64,000 bases of DNA, from contig JABJMC010000028.1 in the NCBI GenBank assembly GCA_018659585.1, positions 36,539 through 100,538 of the forward strand, given 5' to 3'. Below, in pieces: positions 9,724-19,766 of the stretch. This DNA is from Candidatus Peregrinibacteria bacterium. GTDB lineage: Bacteria; Patescibacteriota; Gracilibacteria; UBA1369; UBA12473. Both the position numbers and the translations under genes were made by a program. The first letter of the stretch is position 1. The number at the start of each line of letters is the position of its first letter. The notes beneath the pieces were generated by a model, which ran no database searches, had not been told where the DNA came from, and saw nothing but the letters and a program-made list of their open reading frames with translations.

Positions 9724-12093
9724 CTAACCTACATTAGAAGTTGATTCCACTTCATCATCCCCAAACTCATTTTTCGCCAATTGCTTGTACCCTTCTGCGG
9801 TCGGAGCATACAAAGAAGGATTAGTAGCACGATATTTGCTAGGCTTCCATAAATCACCCAAGACAGCTCGCCTCTCTTCATCCATATGCATTACTTGATC
9901 AAATAGTAGGCTGTTTGTCTCAGATTCACGAAAAGAATAACCCATCTGCCCATATTCAGATTCACCAATAGCAATCGGCATTTGATAGTTATAGGCTGCT
10001 AATTGATCATAGACATTTCGTAAAAAATCATGATTATAACAGCAATCAAAGATAAGAATATCTTGCGCCACTGCCTCTTTTCCAAAACTTCTACAACGTT
10101 GAATTAATGCATTTGCCAGCTCTGTAGGAGAAATGCAGGTGTCTGAATAATTACTATTTTGTATTTCACCATCTTCAATTGTCCCATCAGAAAAATACAA
10201 TCCATTAGGACTCCCATGACCCTGAAAAATAAAAGTCATTGGACTAGGAGTTGTACGAATCGCCTGCAAAGTATCATCCATAGCTTTCTTGATTGATTCT
10301 TGAGTGTTTTCCGTGGCCTCAAATTCGTCGAATGCACAGCCAGCACCTTGTTGATCCTTTAAAACTTCTATTAGTTCCTTTCTACCAAATCGATCACTAA
10401 AAAAGTTCCACTGCTCAGAATGAGAAGCCATCACAATATTACGCCCATGGAAAATAGAGACATCCTCATATTTAGAACGGGCTTTCGAAATAGCCTCATA
10501 TTCCAATACAACACTGTCATAGGTCACTAATTCATTTTGCAAATACAAATTACGACAAATATAAGAAGCCATATCAGCAAATTCCAAGTCTGTCATAGAG
10601 GGCAACCAGTCACGCTCAATAACATGAACTCTAGCCAAGGCCGGATCATTCATTAAAGCCTCGTCATCATGTTCTCCATCGTAAATCCTTCTCAGTTGAC
10701 TCAAAATAAAATCACGTCTCTCAATTCCTTCAGATACTACAAGTCGAATTTCATCAGCGAATGGTTCATTTTCATAAATATCAGGTGTTAAAAGTTGTGG
10801 CTCTAGCCTTGCCATGGCTCGAATTGCTTGTTCTCGGTAATCGGCGAGGTCTACGGGGTCAAAGAAACGATCAGTACTGTCAGCAGAGTATTTAAGGGCT
10901 ACTTGCGGATGTCTTTCCAGTAAAGAATCATAGACAGCTTCTTGAATATAATCAGAATTAGGATAGTGGTTTAAAGACAGGCTAAAATTAGATAAAAGAA
11001 GAATAGGTTCCTGGTCAGCGATAATTTCAAGAACTTGCTCTAATAATTCATCAGAGCCATTTTCCAATCTATCAATAACAAGCACCAGACGACTCAAAGA
11101 AGATTGACTAGCTAAACGATGAACCGCTGCTAAAACAACTTCATCACTATTAGGTAAAAGAGTGGCATATTTGTCATAATGGGTTATTAGAGTAATCGGG
11201 TGCTCATATAAGCATCTCTGCACGAATTCTTGTAAGAAAGCTAAAGCCTCAGGGTTATTTTCCCAGTATTTAAAATGATTCCAAATTTCTGCTAATAACT
11301 CCGGATTACTCGAAGAGACTAAATTTTTTAAAGCTTCCATAACATAAGGGCTCTCTCCAAAATCAGGTACTTTATAGGAAATAAGCCTTAGAGCATCAAG
11401 TCCATTCTCTTTGGTAATTAATCCTTCAAAAAGCTGTTTTAACATTTCCTCACCATGTGGTTGTTCTAGCAAAAGAGGTATATATAAAATAACCATCTCA
11501 TAGCTCTGTTGACCCATTAAGTATTCAAATGAAAATTGTAATTGCTGAGGAGTATAAAGAGCTCCTTCATACATTCGAGGGTCAACATAAAAGGGGGCTC
11601 CATCAAAATAATCAGGAGAGGCAGAATTATCGATAAAATACTCTCCCCAATAAGAGTTCTCATTTTCAAGTAAATCAATTATTTCATCCAAAATTGCATT
11701 CTCCGCTGATATTTCCTCATCCATTAATTCTTCATTACATCCAAATTCATCTAAAATATCTGCAATAACAGATTCAATATTTATCTGCTCAGTTTCCCAA
11801 ATCATTTCTTCAATTGACATCAACTCATCTTCATAACAAAGCAGTTTTTCTTCTAGAAAAGCACTTGGGTCATCTAAGTAATCACAAAGCCTTGTTACAG
11901 TAGAACGAATATTCTGTTCGCCTTCATTGATAGCCGCCTCTACTTGGTTACTCCAATCTTCCTCAACCCTTTCATTACTTTTGTTTGTTTCATGAAGATC
12001 CACTGTCTCCACCAGGCCCTGATAAACCTCCTGCCTGTTAGCATCAAAGTCGTTCATCAATATCGCTGTTAGATTCATTATGTTCCGCTTCAT
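9724..12093 (-). CDS. Large helical-repeat protein with C-terminal caspase/CHAT-like (clan CD) domain; true start may be 12057 or 12078
   Basis: C-terminus has hydrophobic strand + HG (MTFIFQGHGSPNGLYF) and hydrophobic strand + DxC (DILIFDCCYNHDFL). The N-terminal ~550 aa are helical and repeat-like. Confidence 0.65.
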   Translation of the reverse strand: MKRNIMNLTAILMNDFDANRQEVYQGLVETVDLHETNKSNERVEEDWSNQVEAAINEGEQNIRSTVTRLCDYLDDPSAFLEEKLLCYEDELMSIEEMIWETEQINIESVIADILDEFGCNEELMDEEISAENAILDEIIDLLENENSYWGEYFIDNSASPDYFDGAPFYVDPRMYEGALYTPQQLQFSFEYLMGQQSYEMVILYIPLLLEQPHGEEMLKQLFEGLITKENGLDALRLISYKVPDFGESPYVMEALKNLVSSSNPELLAEIWNHFKYWENNPEALAFLQEFVQRCLYEHPITLITHYDKYATLLPNSDEVVLAAVHRLASQSSLSRLVLVIDRLENGSDELLEQVLEIIADQEPILLLSNFSLSLNHYPNSDYIQEAVYDSLLERHPQVALKYSADSTDRFFDPVDLADYREQAIRAMARLEPQLLTPDIYENEPFADEIRLVVSEGIERRDFILSQLRRIYDGEHDDEALMNDPALARVHVIERDWLPSMTDLEFADMASYICRNLYLQNELVTYDSVVLEYEAISKARSKYEDVSIFHGRNIVMASHSEQWNFFSDRFGRKELIEVLKDQQGAGCAFDEFEATENTQESIKKAMDDTLQAIRTTPSPMTFIFQGHGSPNGLYFSDGTIEDGEIQNSNYSDTCISPTELANALIQRCRSFGKEAVAQDILIFDCCYNHDFLRNVYDQLAAYNYQMPIAIGESEYGQMGYSFRESETNSLLFDQVMHMDEERRAVLGDLWKPSKYRATNPSLYAPTAEGYKQLAKNEFGDDEVESTSNVG

Positions 12094-12292
12094 GTCGAAT
12101 CTCCCGAATCATCTTTTTTTCTAAATCTTTAATTTTGTGGATTGCTTTTTGATGGGCGGACGGATTAAACGTCAGCGCCTTTTCTAATTTCTGTTTTTGT
12201 TCATCAGATAAACGAGGCCAAAAATATAATAACTTAGCTTTTAGCTTGGGATCTAAGTCTTTATTTTGCTTAATTTTTTCCTTTAAATCCAT
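12044..12292 (-). CDS. Small charged helical protein, overlapping the start of the caspase-like gene
   Basis: 82 aa ORF immediately upstream, overlapping the following reading frame. Confidence 0.5.
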   Translation of the reverse strand: MDLKEKIKQNKDLDPKLKAKLLYFWPRLSDEQKQKLEKALTFNPSAHQKAIHKIKDLEKKMIREIRHEAEHNESNSDIDERL

Positions 12293-12304
12293 GCTTGAAT
12301 TTGT

Positions 12305-13168
12305 TTAATTAACCACCAATTCTGATGAATAATTTTCAGCACTATTTTGTTGAATAGCAATTACTCGATAAATCATTTCAGCCACTTCACCACGGGTCAT
12401 AGATTCTCCAACATCCAAAGTGTCAGAATCCCATGGCAAAATATTAGCCTGTTGACCAAACTGAGCGTAAGGAGCGTACCAATCAAGATAGTGAACATCC
12501 TCAAACGGATTTCCAATCACTACAGGATCAACATCCACACCCAAGGCTAAACTCAAGATTTTAATAGCCTCAACTCGATTCACAGAATCACCAGGTCTAA
12601 ACATGCCTGTATTCCCATCTCCTTGAACAATTCCTTCTTGTTGGGCCGTAGCCACGTATGGGGCATACCAAGCAGTTGAGTCAGTATCCGGGAAATCCAA
12701 ATTAGAACCAGCTATTAGCTCCTTCATAAAGGCCTCATACATCATTTTTAAAATTTCGACTCTAGAAACCGCTTCATCAGATCTAAAAGTATGATCTTCA
12801 TACCCTTGAACAACACCTAAAGCTTTCAAATAAGCAATCGCACTGTAATAAGGATCATCAGCCTCTAAATCAACAAACAAGGTTGGCATTAATTCAGTAC
12901 TAACTCCAGCAATTTCCTCACCACTATAAACCCGCAAAGTAATAGATTCATCAGATAAAGGAGTGAATTCTAAAGTAGCCATCCCATCCTCAAAATCATT
13001 CTCAGTTAAGGCATGACGAGAGAAAAATCCGTCTCCAGTAAGCACTTCGAACTGAATTGGCTCTGGAAGCTCAAAAGAGGGGAGTCGCTCCAAATCTTCA
13101 TTTAAAGCCACAATTACAATTGGTTCTGCTTCACCCAAATAAAATTCACCATCAGTCTCAATAGCCAA
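12305..13168 (-). pseudogene. C-terminal (SLH-domain) part of a frameshifted M23 peptidase-SLH gene
   Basis: Three SLH-like repeats (YLKALGVVQGYEDHTFRSDEAVSRVEILKMMYEAF etc.). The frame stays open upstream of the listed TTG start (GNWVATLSFDYLEDTYTTDEIAVTGQLKPLDSL) to where the upstream ORF ends. Confidence 0.7.
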
Positions 13169-13242
13169 AGAATCAAGTGGTTTTAATTGTCCGGTTACCG
13201 CAATTTCATCCGTAGTGTAGGTGTCTTCTAAATAATCAAAGC

Positions 13243-14532
13243 TTAAGGTAGCAACCCAGTTGCCACAGTTTCAACTTCAATACTTACATAACCTTTCGTA
13301 AAATCTTCACCAGTCAAAATTTCTGTTGTAGAAAGAATCTCAGCATCAGAAACTGTAACCACAATATCTTCTTCTAATTCAGGGCTTAAAATATATTCAC
13401 CGCGCTCATCCACGAGCGAAATTTTGAGTAATTGAGAAATCCCATCTTCCATGTAAGGATTAAAATCAAATTCCATGTGATCAAAAACTGGACCAACTTC
13501 TTCAACAATTTCTTCCTCAGTAATAACATCAGTAGTTTCTACATCAATTACAACATCTTCAGCGTCTTCTTCCTCAACAACCTCTTCTTCGATAATTTCT
13601 TCTTCCGTAGAAGCCTCATCTACACTGCTTAAAATAATTTCTGTATCAACATCTAAATAATTCTGAACATAATCCATAGGGTGAGTAGTGTTGGTATAAA
13701 CTTTATCTAGTCCCACACCTTGGTTTACAGCCTCGAAAAAGCCACCAACCGCATTGGCCTCAGCTGTAGTAAATGGCCAGTACAAGTGCCAAGGAGCAGC
13801 AGCAGTATCAATTTGAAAATGAAGATGAGGAGTGGTAGCAGTACCAGTATCACCAATCGTTCCAATTTGCTGACCTTTAGTTACAACATCACCTTCGTTA
13901 ACATTAACTGAATCTAAGTGAGCGTAACCCGAAAATAAAGTAGTTCCAACACTAGAATTTTCTGGTGAAGGCACATTGTTATGACGAATAACTACCAAAT
14001 TACCAAACCCATAACTCGAATAACTAACTCGCTCTACATATCCATTCATAATCGAATAAGTTGGAGTACCAGTTAAAGCCTTAATATCCACAGCTGGATG
14101 ACTTCCAATGCCTTCAATTCCATCCAATCGATAAGTCCCAGCATAAACTACTGGGTAAGTATTTTGCATAACTCTTGTGTAATCATCTTCAACATCACCC
14201 CAGGTCAAATCATTAACACTCAAACGACTAGTATCATAAGAAGGAATATCTAATAATTTCTCCGCTGGGAAAGATCCAAACAGCATATCTTGTTCATCGC
14301 CAGTAGTATTTAACCAGTCAGGAACATTCTGAACTGGATAAACTGTCCCATCAAAAGTCGCGTGTTCCGGAATCGTCAGCACACTAAGTTGTAAATGTTG
14401 AGCATTATCTTTAACCGCCGCGGTCGCAAACATCAGCAAAACCATAATTACGGCCCAGCCGCGTTTATGATCTTTCCAAAGGCGCTTTGTTTGGACGTGA
14501 GGGTGGTCCTTGTGAAGGTTTTGTTCGACCAT
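13243..14532 (-). CDS. M23 family metallopeptidase (LytM), N-terminal part of a split M23-SLH protein
   Basis: HPAVDIKALTGTPTYSIMNGYVERVSYSSYGFGNLVVIRH...GYAHLDSVNVNEGDVVTKGQQIGTIGDTGTATTPHLHFQI. Confidence 0.88.
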   Translation of the reverse strand: MVEQNLHKDHPHVQTKRLWKDHKRGWAVIMVLLMFATAAVKDNAQHLQLSVLTIPEHATFDGTVYPVQNVPDWLNTTGDEQDMLFGSFPAEKLLDIPSYDTSRLSVNDLTWGDVEDDYTRVMQNTYPVVYAGTYRLDGIEGIGSHPAVDIKALTGTPTYSIMNGYVERVSYSSYGFGNLVVIRHNNVPSPENSSVGTTLFSGYAHLDSVNVNEGDVVTKGQQIGTIGDTGTATTPHLHFQIDTAAAPWHLYWPFTTAEANAVGGFFEAVNQGVGLDKVYTNTTHPMDYVQNYLDVDTEIILSSVDEASTEEEIIEEEVVEEEDAEDVVIDVETTDVITEEEIVEEVGPVFDHMEFDFNPYMEDGISQLLKISLVDERGEYILSPELEEDIVVTVSDAEILSTTEILTGEDFTKGYVSIEVETVATGLLP

Positions 14533-14538
14533 TTTTAA

Positions 14539-14575
14539 TTTGTTTTAGTTTTGATTTTTAATCAATAGAGTATAC
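14539..14575 (-). promoter_or_regulatory. Promoter/leader element shared with the gene at 15645-17096 (copy A)
   Basis: Minus strand GGTATACTCTATTGATTAAAAATCAAAACTAAAACAAA; near-identical to copy B at 17097-17137. Confidence 0.6.
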
Positions 14576-14620
14576 CAATTTCTCCTTTAAAAATCAAGAG
14601 GAGTAGGGCAGAATAGAAGT

Positions 14621-15046
14621 ATGGAACGGATAACCTTATCTCCAGAAGAAACATTGACACTTGGTGGAAAGATTTTGCAGGAGTTCCCCAATCACCAGGT
14701 GATCTGCTTAATTGGACCACTAGGAAGTGGTAAAACTTGCTTTGCAAAAGGAGTAGGAGAAGGCTTAGGACTCGACCACCGAAAGATAAAAAGCCCCACT
14801 TTTACCACGGTTTTTGAACATTCCGGAGAACATCAAAAATTAGTGCATTGCGATTTTTATCGTTACGAAAAACCACAAGATTTAGATTTAGCTTGGTGGG
14901 ATGAAATTACGGAAAATCCAAACCAAATTATGGTTATTGAATGGGCAGACCGCATTCAGCCATATTTACCCACACCTCGACTAGAAATTGTCTTTAAAGA
15001 TTTAGGAAACAACCAGCGAAAACTCAAATTAACCCCTTTTTCATGA
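14621..15046 (+). CDS. tsaE: tRNA threonylcarbamoyladenosine biosynthesis ATPase TsaE
   Basis: LIGPLGSGKTCFAKGVGEGLG...SPTFTTVFEH...HCDFYRYEKPQDLDL...VIEWADRI. Confidence 0.93.
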   Translation: MERITLSPEETLTLGGKILQEFPNHQVICLIGPLGSGKTCFAKGVGEGLGLDHRKIKSPTFTTVFEHSGEHQKLVHCDFYRYEKPQDLDLAWWDEITENPNQIMVIEWADRIQPYLPTPRLEIVFKDLGNNQRKLKLTPFS

Positions 15047-15648
15047 TTTCAGAGCAGGGTATAAAGCAGCTTTATGATGAATTTCATACTCCACTACATG
15101 TCCGAGCACATTGCTTACAAGTAGCTCGTATTGGACAGCTATTAGGAGAAAAACTAATTGAAAAAGGTCTGGAAGTTGATTTAAAACTAGTTTGGCTGGC
15201 TGGCCTGGCCCATGACTTTATTAGAATTATTGATTTTAAAGACGTCCCAGCTGATTTGGGCACCCAAGAGGACCAAATTGTTTGGGGAAAGCTAAGAAGC
15301 ACCTACAAAGGTCATCACGCTGATGTTGGAGCTCAAATACTAGAGGAAATGGGGGAGTCTACGCTGGCTCAAATCGTCCAAAAGCATAAATACTGTGCAA
15401 TTTTAAATAATCCGCCCCAAACTTGGGAGGAAAAGATCATCTATTACGCTGATAAACGAGTTACTCATAATGATATAGTTGATCTGCAAGAACGATTAAA
15501 TGAGGGATATGAACGAAATTTTGCAAATCAACCCATAACCGAAGAAGAGAAAGAAAGGCGCCAAGCAATCATTGCTTTAGAAAAAGAAATATTCGACCAA
15601 ATAGACCTCACTCCCGAAGACGTCCGAATTGCCCTAGGCGAAGACTAA
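15043..15648 (+). CDS. HD-domain phosphohydrolase
   Basis: TPLHVRAHCLQVARIGQLLGE...WLAGLAHDFIR...; ATGA overlap with tsaE. Confidence 0.8.
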   Translation: MISEQGIKQLYDEFHTPLHVRAHCLQVARIGQLLGEKLIEKGLEVDLKLVWLAGLAHDFIRIIDFKDVPADLGTQEDQIVWGKLRSTYKGHHADVGAQILEEMGESTLAQIVQKHKYCAILNNPPQTWEEKIIYYADKRVTHNDIVDLQERLNEGYERNFANQPITEEEKERRQAIIALEKEIFDQIDLTPEDVRIALGED

Positions 15649-17096
15649 GCTAAAGAATTTAGTAAAGCCCGAGTTGTTTCATCCAAGACACCGGCATTTT
15701 CCTCAGTCTCAGACTCAATCAAATTATTAGCTAATTGAAACTCAATCACAGCCAACGTGGTCTGACTACCATAAAACTGTGTCAAGAAAGCGCCTTTAAA
15801 GAAGCCTAACTGCTTTAATAATGATTGTAACTCTTTTACATCATCACCACGGTCTCCATCTGCTAAATAACGAGGGAACACGTTAGTGCTAGCCAAAACA
15901 ACTTCCGTATCTTCAGTTGCTTCAATTGGAGCCCGTTCATTACGAACGTAAGCTAAATAACTCATATTTTGTACTCGATCCGCCACAATTGAATTAAAAG
16001 CCGAGCGAGTTTGCGGGCCTAGAACTCCAGCCCCGTCATCTTCTTTCGTAGCGACAATGCCCCGTTTTTGTTGGAATTTAAAAACCGCATGTTCGGTTAA
16101 TTCACCAAAATAGCCAGTTGCCTCAATCCTCATAAATCCTAGTCGCGCTAATTCCTCTTGGAGCACTCGAACATCATCACCAACTACTCCTTTTTGCAAA
16201 TTTCTAGCAAACGTCACCGCACTCTTATTCAAGTCCGGGTATTTAGAAAGTAGTAATAATCCCTGTTGATAACGTTGAAATGTAACTTGTTCTTGCTCTT
16301 CTTTGAGTCGAGCAATCGCTAAATCCAGCATTTTTCTAGTGTTTACACCAGCATGACCAGAACCAAGGTCTTCCTCGGACTCAATAATTTCATTATCTAA
16401 TTGAAATTGATAAACAGCTTCACGCGTGTCATCGCCGTAAAATCCAGTGATTTCACCCTGGAAATATCCTAAAATTTGAAGGTAACTCTGCAATTCTTCT
16501 ACATCTTCACCAGTACTTAAATACCAGATATCTTGGTCAAATAGTTGGGGAGCCAAAACAACGTTCTTTACAAACGCCTCGGTCGCGGAAAATCCCTCTA
16601 AATAAACGGATTCTGTAATTGAATCGTCAATCCCGTAAACATTTACTTGAACGTCTTTCTTACCCCAAGTCAGAGCACGAGTTAAACCAATATCACAATA
16701 CCCCATCCAAACATCCAACCGATCATAATTTTGATTGCGATTTCCAGCCGTCACAATAGCTCCGCCACGGTCATGCACCGCCGTAATCCCAATCCCCGGA
16801 ATACTCATTTTAGTCCCAAAAGGATAAGTTTTTGGAGCGGCAATCATACCCGGATAAACAGGAGTACCATCAGCACCATTTGTACCATTTCCATTTAAAC
16901 GTATATCACCCGCCAGAGTGCCAGTAACATAACGTTCTTGACCTTCACAAGGAGAGTAATAGGCCGAAATCGTGAAGGTTTTGGTGTAAGGGAAAAGCTC
17001 CTCAGCGTGAGCTAGGGGAGTACTAGTCATCTGTGGCATCATTAAAACAGATGTAAACGCCGCCATGGATAACAGTTTCAAAAGTCCCTTTTTCAT
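15645..17096 (-). CDS. Secreted cell-wall protein: 3D (MltA-like) domain plus three peptidoglycan-binding domains
   Basis: Signal peptide; FTISAYYSPCEGQ...FGTKMSIPGIGITAVHDRGGAI...DRLDVWMGYCDIGLTRALTWG; repeats such as LQSYLQILGYFQGEITGFYGDDTREAVYQFQ. Confidence 0.87.
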   Translation of the reverse strand: MKKGLLKLLSMAAFTSVLMMPQMTSTPLAHAEELFPYTKTFTISAYYSPCEGQERYVTGTLAGDIRLNGNGTNGADGTPVYPGMIAAPKTYPFGTKMSIPGIGITAVHDRGGAIVTAGNRNQNYDRLDVWMGYCDIGLTRALTWGKKDVQVNVYGIDDSITESVYLEGFSATEAFVKNVVLAPQLFDQDIWYLSTGEDVEELQSYLQILGYFQGEITGFYGDDTREAVYQFQLDNEIIESEEDLGSGHAGVNTRKMLDLAIARLKEEQEQVTFQRYQQGLLLLSKYPDLNKSAVTFARNLQKGVVGDDVRVLQEELARLGFMRIEATGYFGELTEHAVFKFQQKRGIVATKEDDGAGVLGPQTRSAFNSIVADRVQNMSYLAYVRNERAPIEATEDTEVVLASTNVFPRYLADGDRGDDVKELQSLLKQLGFFKGAFLTQFYGSQTTLAVIEFQLANNLIESETEENAGVLDETTRALLNSLA

Positions 17097-17137
17097 GTTT
17101 GTTTTGGTTTTGATTTTTTTAAATCAAAATAGTATAG
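17097..17137 (-). promoter_or_regulatory. Promoter/leader element shared with the M23-SLH gene (copy B)
   Basis: Minus strand GCTATACTATTTTGATTTAAAAAAATCAAAACCAAAACAAA immediately before ATG. Confidence 0.6.
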
Positions 17138-17179
17138 CAGAAAAGCTCTAAAAAGTCCATATCCTTCTTGTAGACTGAT

Positions 17180-19681
17180 TTAAATCGCCCCTAATCGCCT
17201 AAAGATCTCTCGCTCCACAAATTCCTTATCCCGGCCGTATTTAAGGCGAGAAAGTTGTTTGTAGGCCTCAGCAGCCTCATGGTCTCCCTCTACCAAATAA
17301 GGATTAATTGGAATAATACTAAACGGACGACTAGGCTGAGTATCAATCGAAAGTTTCATCACACCCTTGAATTTATCCATAGAAATCAAATCTTGTTCAG
17401 AGAAAACCGGAGCCATTTCTTTACCCATAAATTCCGCATCTTGAGCACCAATCTTATACGACATAATTGTGCCCACGTTACCAAAAATCGCATCCTTTAA
17501 ACTTACTTGCTTGGAACCTTTTTTAGCACTTGATCCCTCGAGCTGCGCCAAATATTGATGAGCAATAATTAGGCCTAAACGATACTTACGAGCTTCAGAC
17601 AAAATCGATTCAATACTTTCCGTAACATAGTTTTGGAACTCATCGATATATAGGAAGAAATCCTGACGACCTTCCTTGCCCTGTTTTTGTCGACGCATAG
17701 CTGTCATTTGAATCTTAGAAACCGTAATTAAACCAAGTAGCTTAGAGTTAACCTCACCGGTTTCACCCTTAGAAAGATTCATCAAAAGAATCTTGTTGTT
17801 ATTCATTACATCACCAAAATCAAAAGCTGATTTAGCCTGCCCAATAATATTACGCATCATGCCATTGGTCGTAAACTGACCAAATTTAGCGGCAAAATAC
17901 GGGATCATTTCTTGCTTCTCTCGGGCACCAGTCTTAGCCATTTGGTGATCCCAGAACGATTTAACAATTGGATTTTTAACATGCTTAACCTTTTCACGTT
18001 GATAGTCATCGTCCGTAAACAACCTCACCACATCTGTTAAAGCCCCTCCCTCCGGATCCGCCATCAAGGTCAAACAACCATTACGGAAGTAATCCTGAAT
18101 ACGCGGTCCAAAAATTTCCTCATCAAACAGTTTAATCATAATATTCATAGCTTCCAAAGCCACCCAGTCACGTTCCTCTTCGGTCTCCGCTTCTAGCAAA
18201 TTAAGACCCAAAGGTCGCTCCAAATCACCAGGATTAAAGTAAACAACATCATCAGCCCTCTCACGAGGTATAAACGGCAAAATATCCTCAATCAAAGATC
18301 CATGCGGATCAATCACACAGATGCCACGCCCAGCCTCTAAATCCTGCCGAATCATGACTTGCATGGTCGAAGATTTACCAGTACCAGTTTGTCCAATAAC
18401 GTAAAAATGTCGGAATCGATCATCGTTCTTAATTCGAATTTCACGATTTTCTCCACGATAAAAGTTATGGCCTAGAAGCAATCCTTCCTTAGGTAATTCT
18501 TCTGGAGCCTTAACAACTTTGAAGTTCTGCCAGTGAATGTGCGGCGCCAAATTATAGCGAATATCCGGAACATGAAACAAAGAAGATAATTCCTCGGAAG
18601 AGAGAATCATTGGCCCATTACTTAAATGGAAAAACCGCTGCGTCCAGTTTCGTTTAAGTGAACGATAAATATAACGAATCGCCAAGTATTTATTAGTGTG
18701 ATAACGAGTATATAACAACGCATTACGATCAGTCGAAGCATACTGCGCAAAAGCACTTCTTATACTCAAATATTGCTGCCTAGCAGCGTAAGCTTTAGGA
18801 GAGCTAACCAATAAACGAATCACCGTCTCAAACCCCGGTTGAGTGTTTTTTTCTTCAATGGCCTTAATTTGTTCATCGGTTAGGGGAGTGGTGCGTTCGG
18901 TGTGGCGTTGGGCTTCGGCATCAAAACCAATGTATTCCTGAGTTGGGCCCCGGAACATTACATTAATCAACATGCTAAACCAAGAAAAAGGATTTAAAAA
19001 TTTAAGCCAAGAATCTTCCTTCTGACGCATAATATTTTCAGCGAGTTTGCGACCTTTCTTTTGCCAGCCCTCTTTTTTTGGACGAACTATAACCTGTAAA
19101 GTAGCTGCTTCATCGCGATCTAGCTTAGAAAACACATTTGTAATTCCATTTAGAGGATCGGTATTTAAATGCTGATAAGTCTTAAAAGGATATTGGAAAG
19201 GTTTGTAGTGTCTAAAATAACAACCCCTAACATGCGCATTCTCGGAAAAAATATTAGGTTCTGGCCCGTACTCCACGTAAATATCAGGATAAAAACTCGT
19301 TAATTGTTTTTCCACAATTTTTGCAACTTCTTTTGGTACGCCAATATAAAAATCAATTAAATTATTTTGAGCCACAATCTCAAAACTCATAAAAGTTTGT
19401 CCCTTTAACCAGGCAATAAAACCAACATCATAAACACTATGTAGGGCTTCATAAAAGTGCTTCATAACTGCCGCCACTTCTTTGAAATCTTTGGTTGAAG
19501 AAAATTTCTCCGCCTCTTTCTCTTTTTCCTCTTTAGTCTCTTTCCGAGGAATTTGCAGCTTCATGAAAACCATGTTCATGGAGCGCTCATGATTTAATCG
19601 ACAACGTATCCACCACCAGAACAGAAGGAGGGCTGTAATCGATCCAAGGACCGTGAGAATGATGTTTAGCCAGAGTGCCAT
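17180..19681 (-). CDS. Type IV secretion/conjugation-type ATPase (TraG/VirD4/DUF87-like), membrane anchored
   Basis: N-terminal TM; Walker A HFYVIGQTGTGKSSTMQVMIRQD; Walker B-like FFLYIDEFQNYVTESIESILSEARKYRLGLIIAHQYLAQL. Confidence 0.85.
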   Translation of the reverse strand: MALWLNIILTVLGSITALLLFWWWIRCRLNHERSMNMVFMKLQIPRKETKEEKEKEAEKFSSTKDFKEVAAVMKHFYEALHSVYDVGFIAWLKGQTFMSFEIVAQNNLIDFYIGVPKEVAKIVEKQLTSFYPDIYVEYGPEPNIFSENAHVRGCYFRHYKPFQYPFKTYQHLNTDPLNGITNVFSKLDRDEAATLQVIVRPKKEGWQKKGRKLAENIMRQKEDSWLKFLNPFSWFSMLINVMFRGPTQEYIGFDAEAQRHTERTTPLTDEQIKAIEEKNTQPGFETVIRLLVSSPKAYAARQQYLSIRSAFAQYASTDRNALLYTRYHTNKYLAIRYIYRSLKRNWTQRFFHLSNGPMILSSEELSSLFHVPDIRYNLAPHIHWQNFKVVKAPEELPKEGLLLGHNFYRGENREIRIKNDDRFRHFYVIGQTGTGKSSTMQVMIRQDLEAGRGICVIDPHGSLIEDILPFIPRERADDVVYFNPGDLERPLGLNLLEAETEEERDWVALEAMNIMIKLFDEEIFGPRIQDYFRNGCLTLMADPEGGALTDVVRLFTDDDYQREKVKHVKNPIVKSFWDHQMAKTGAREKQEMIPYFAAKFGQFTTNGMMRNIIGQAKSAFDFGDVMNNNKILLMNLSKGETGEVNSKLLGLITVSKIQMTAMRRQKQGKEGRQDFFLYIDEFQNYVTESIESILSEARKYRLGLIIAHQYLAQLEGSSAKKGSKQVSLKDAIFGNVGTIMSYKIGAQDAEFMGKEMAPVFSEQDLISMDKFKGVMKLSIDTQPSRPFSIIPINPYLVEGDHEAAEAYKQLSRLKYGRDKEFVEREIFRRLGAI

Positions 19682-19766
19682 ACTTTAATTTTAGGGGGAA
19701 TTCGAAAATTTACAATCCATATAATTATACCACAAAAACGAATCAATCACAACCTCGTAACCCCGT

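Noticed and set aside
14562-14747. 61-aa minus ORF over the tsaE start and shared leader
   Set aside because: Covers promoter DNA and antisense tsaE; spurious.
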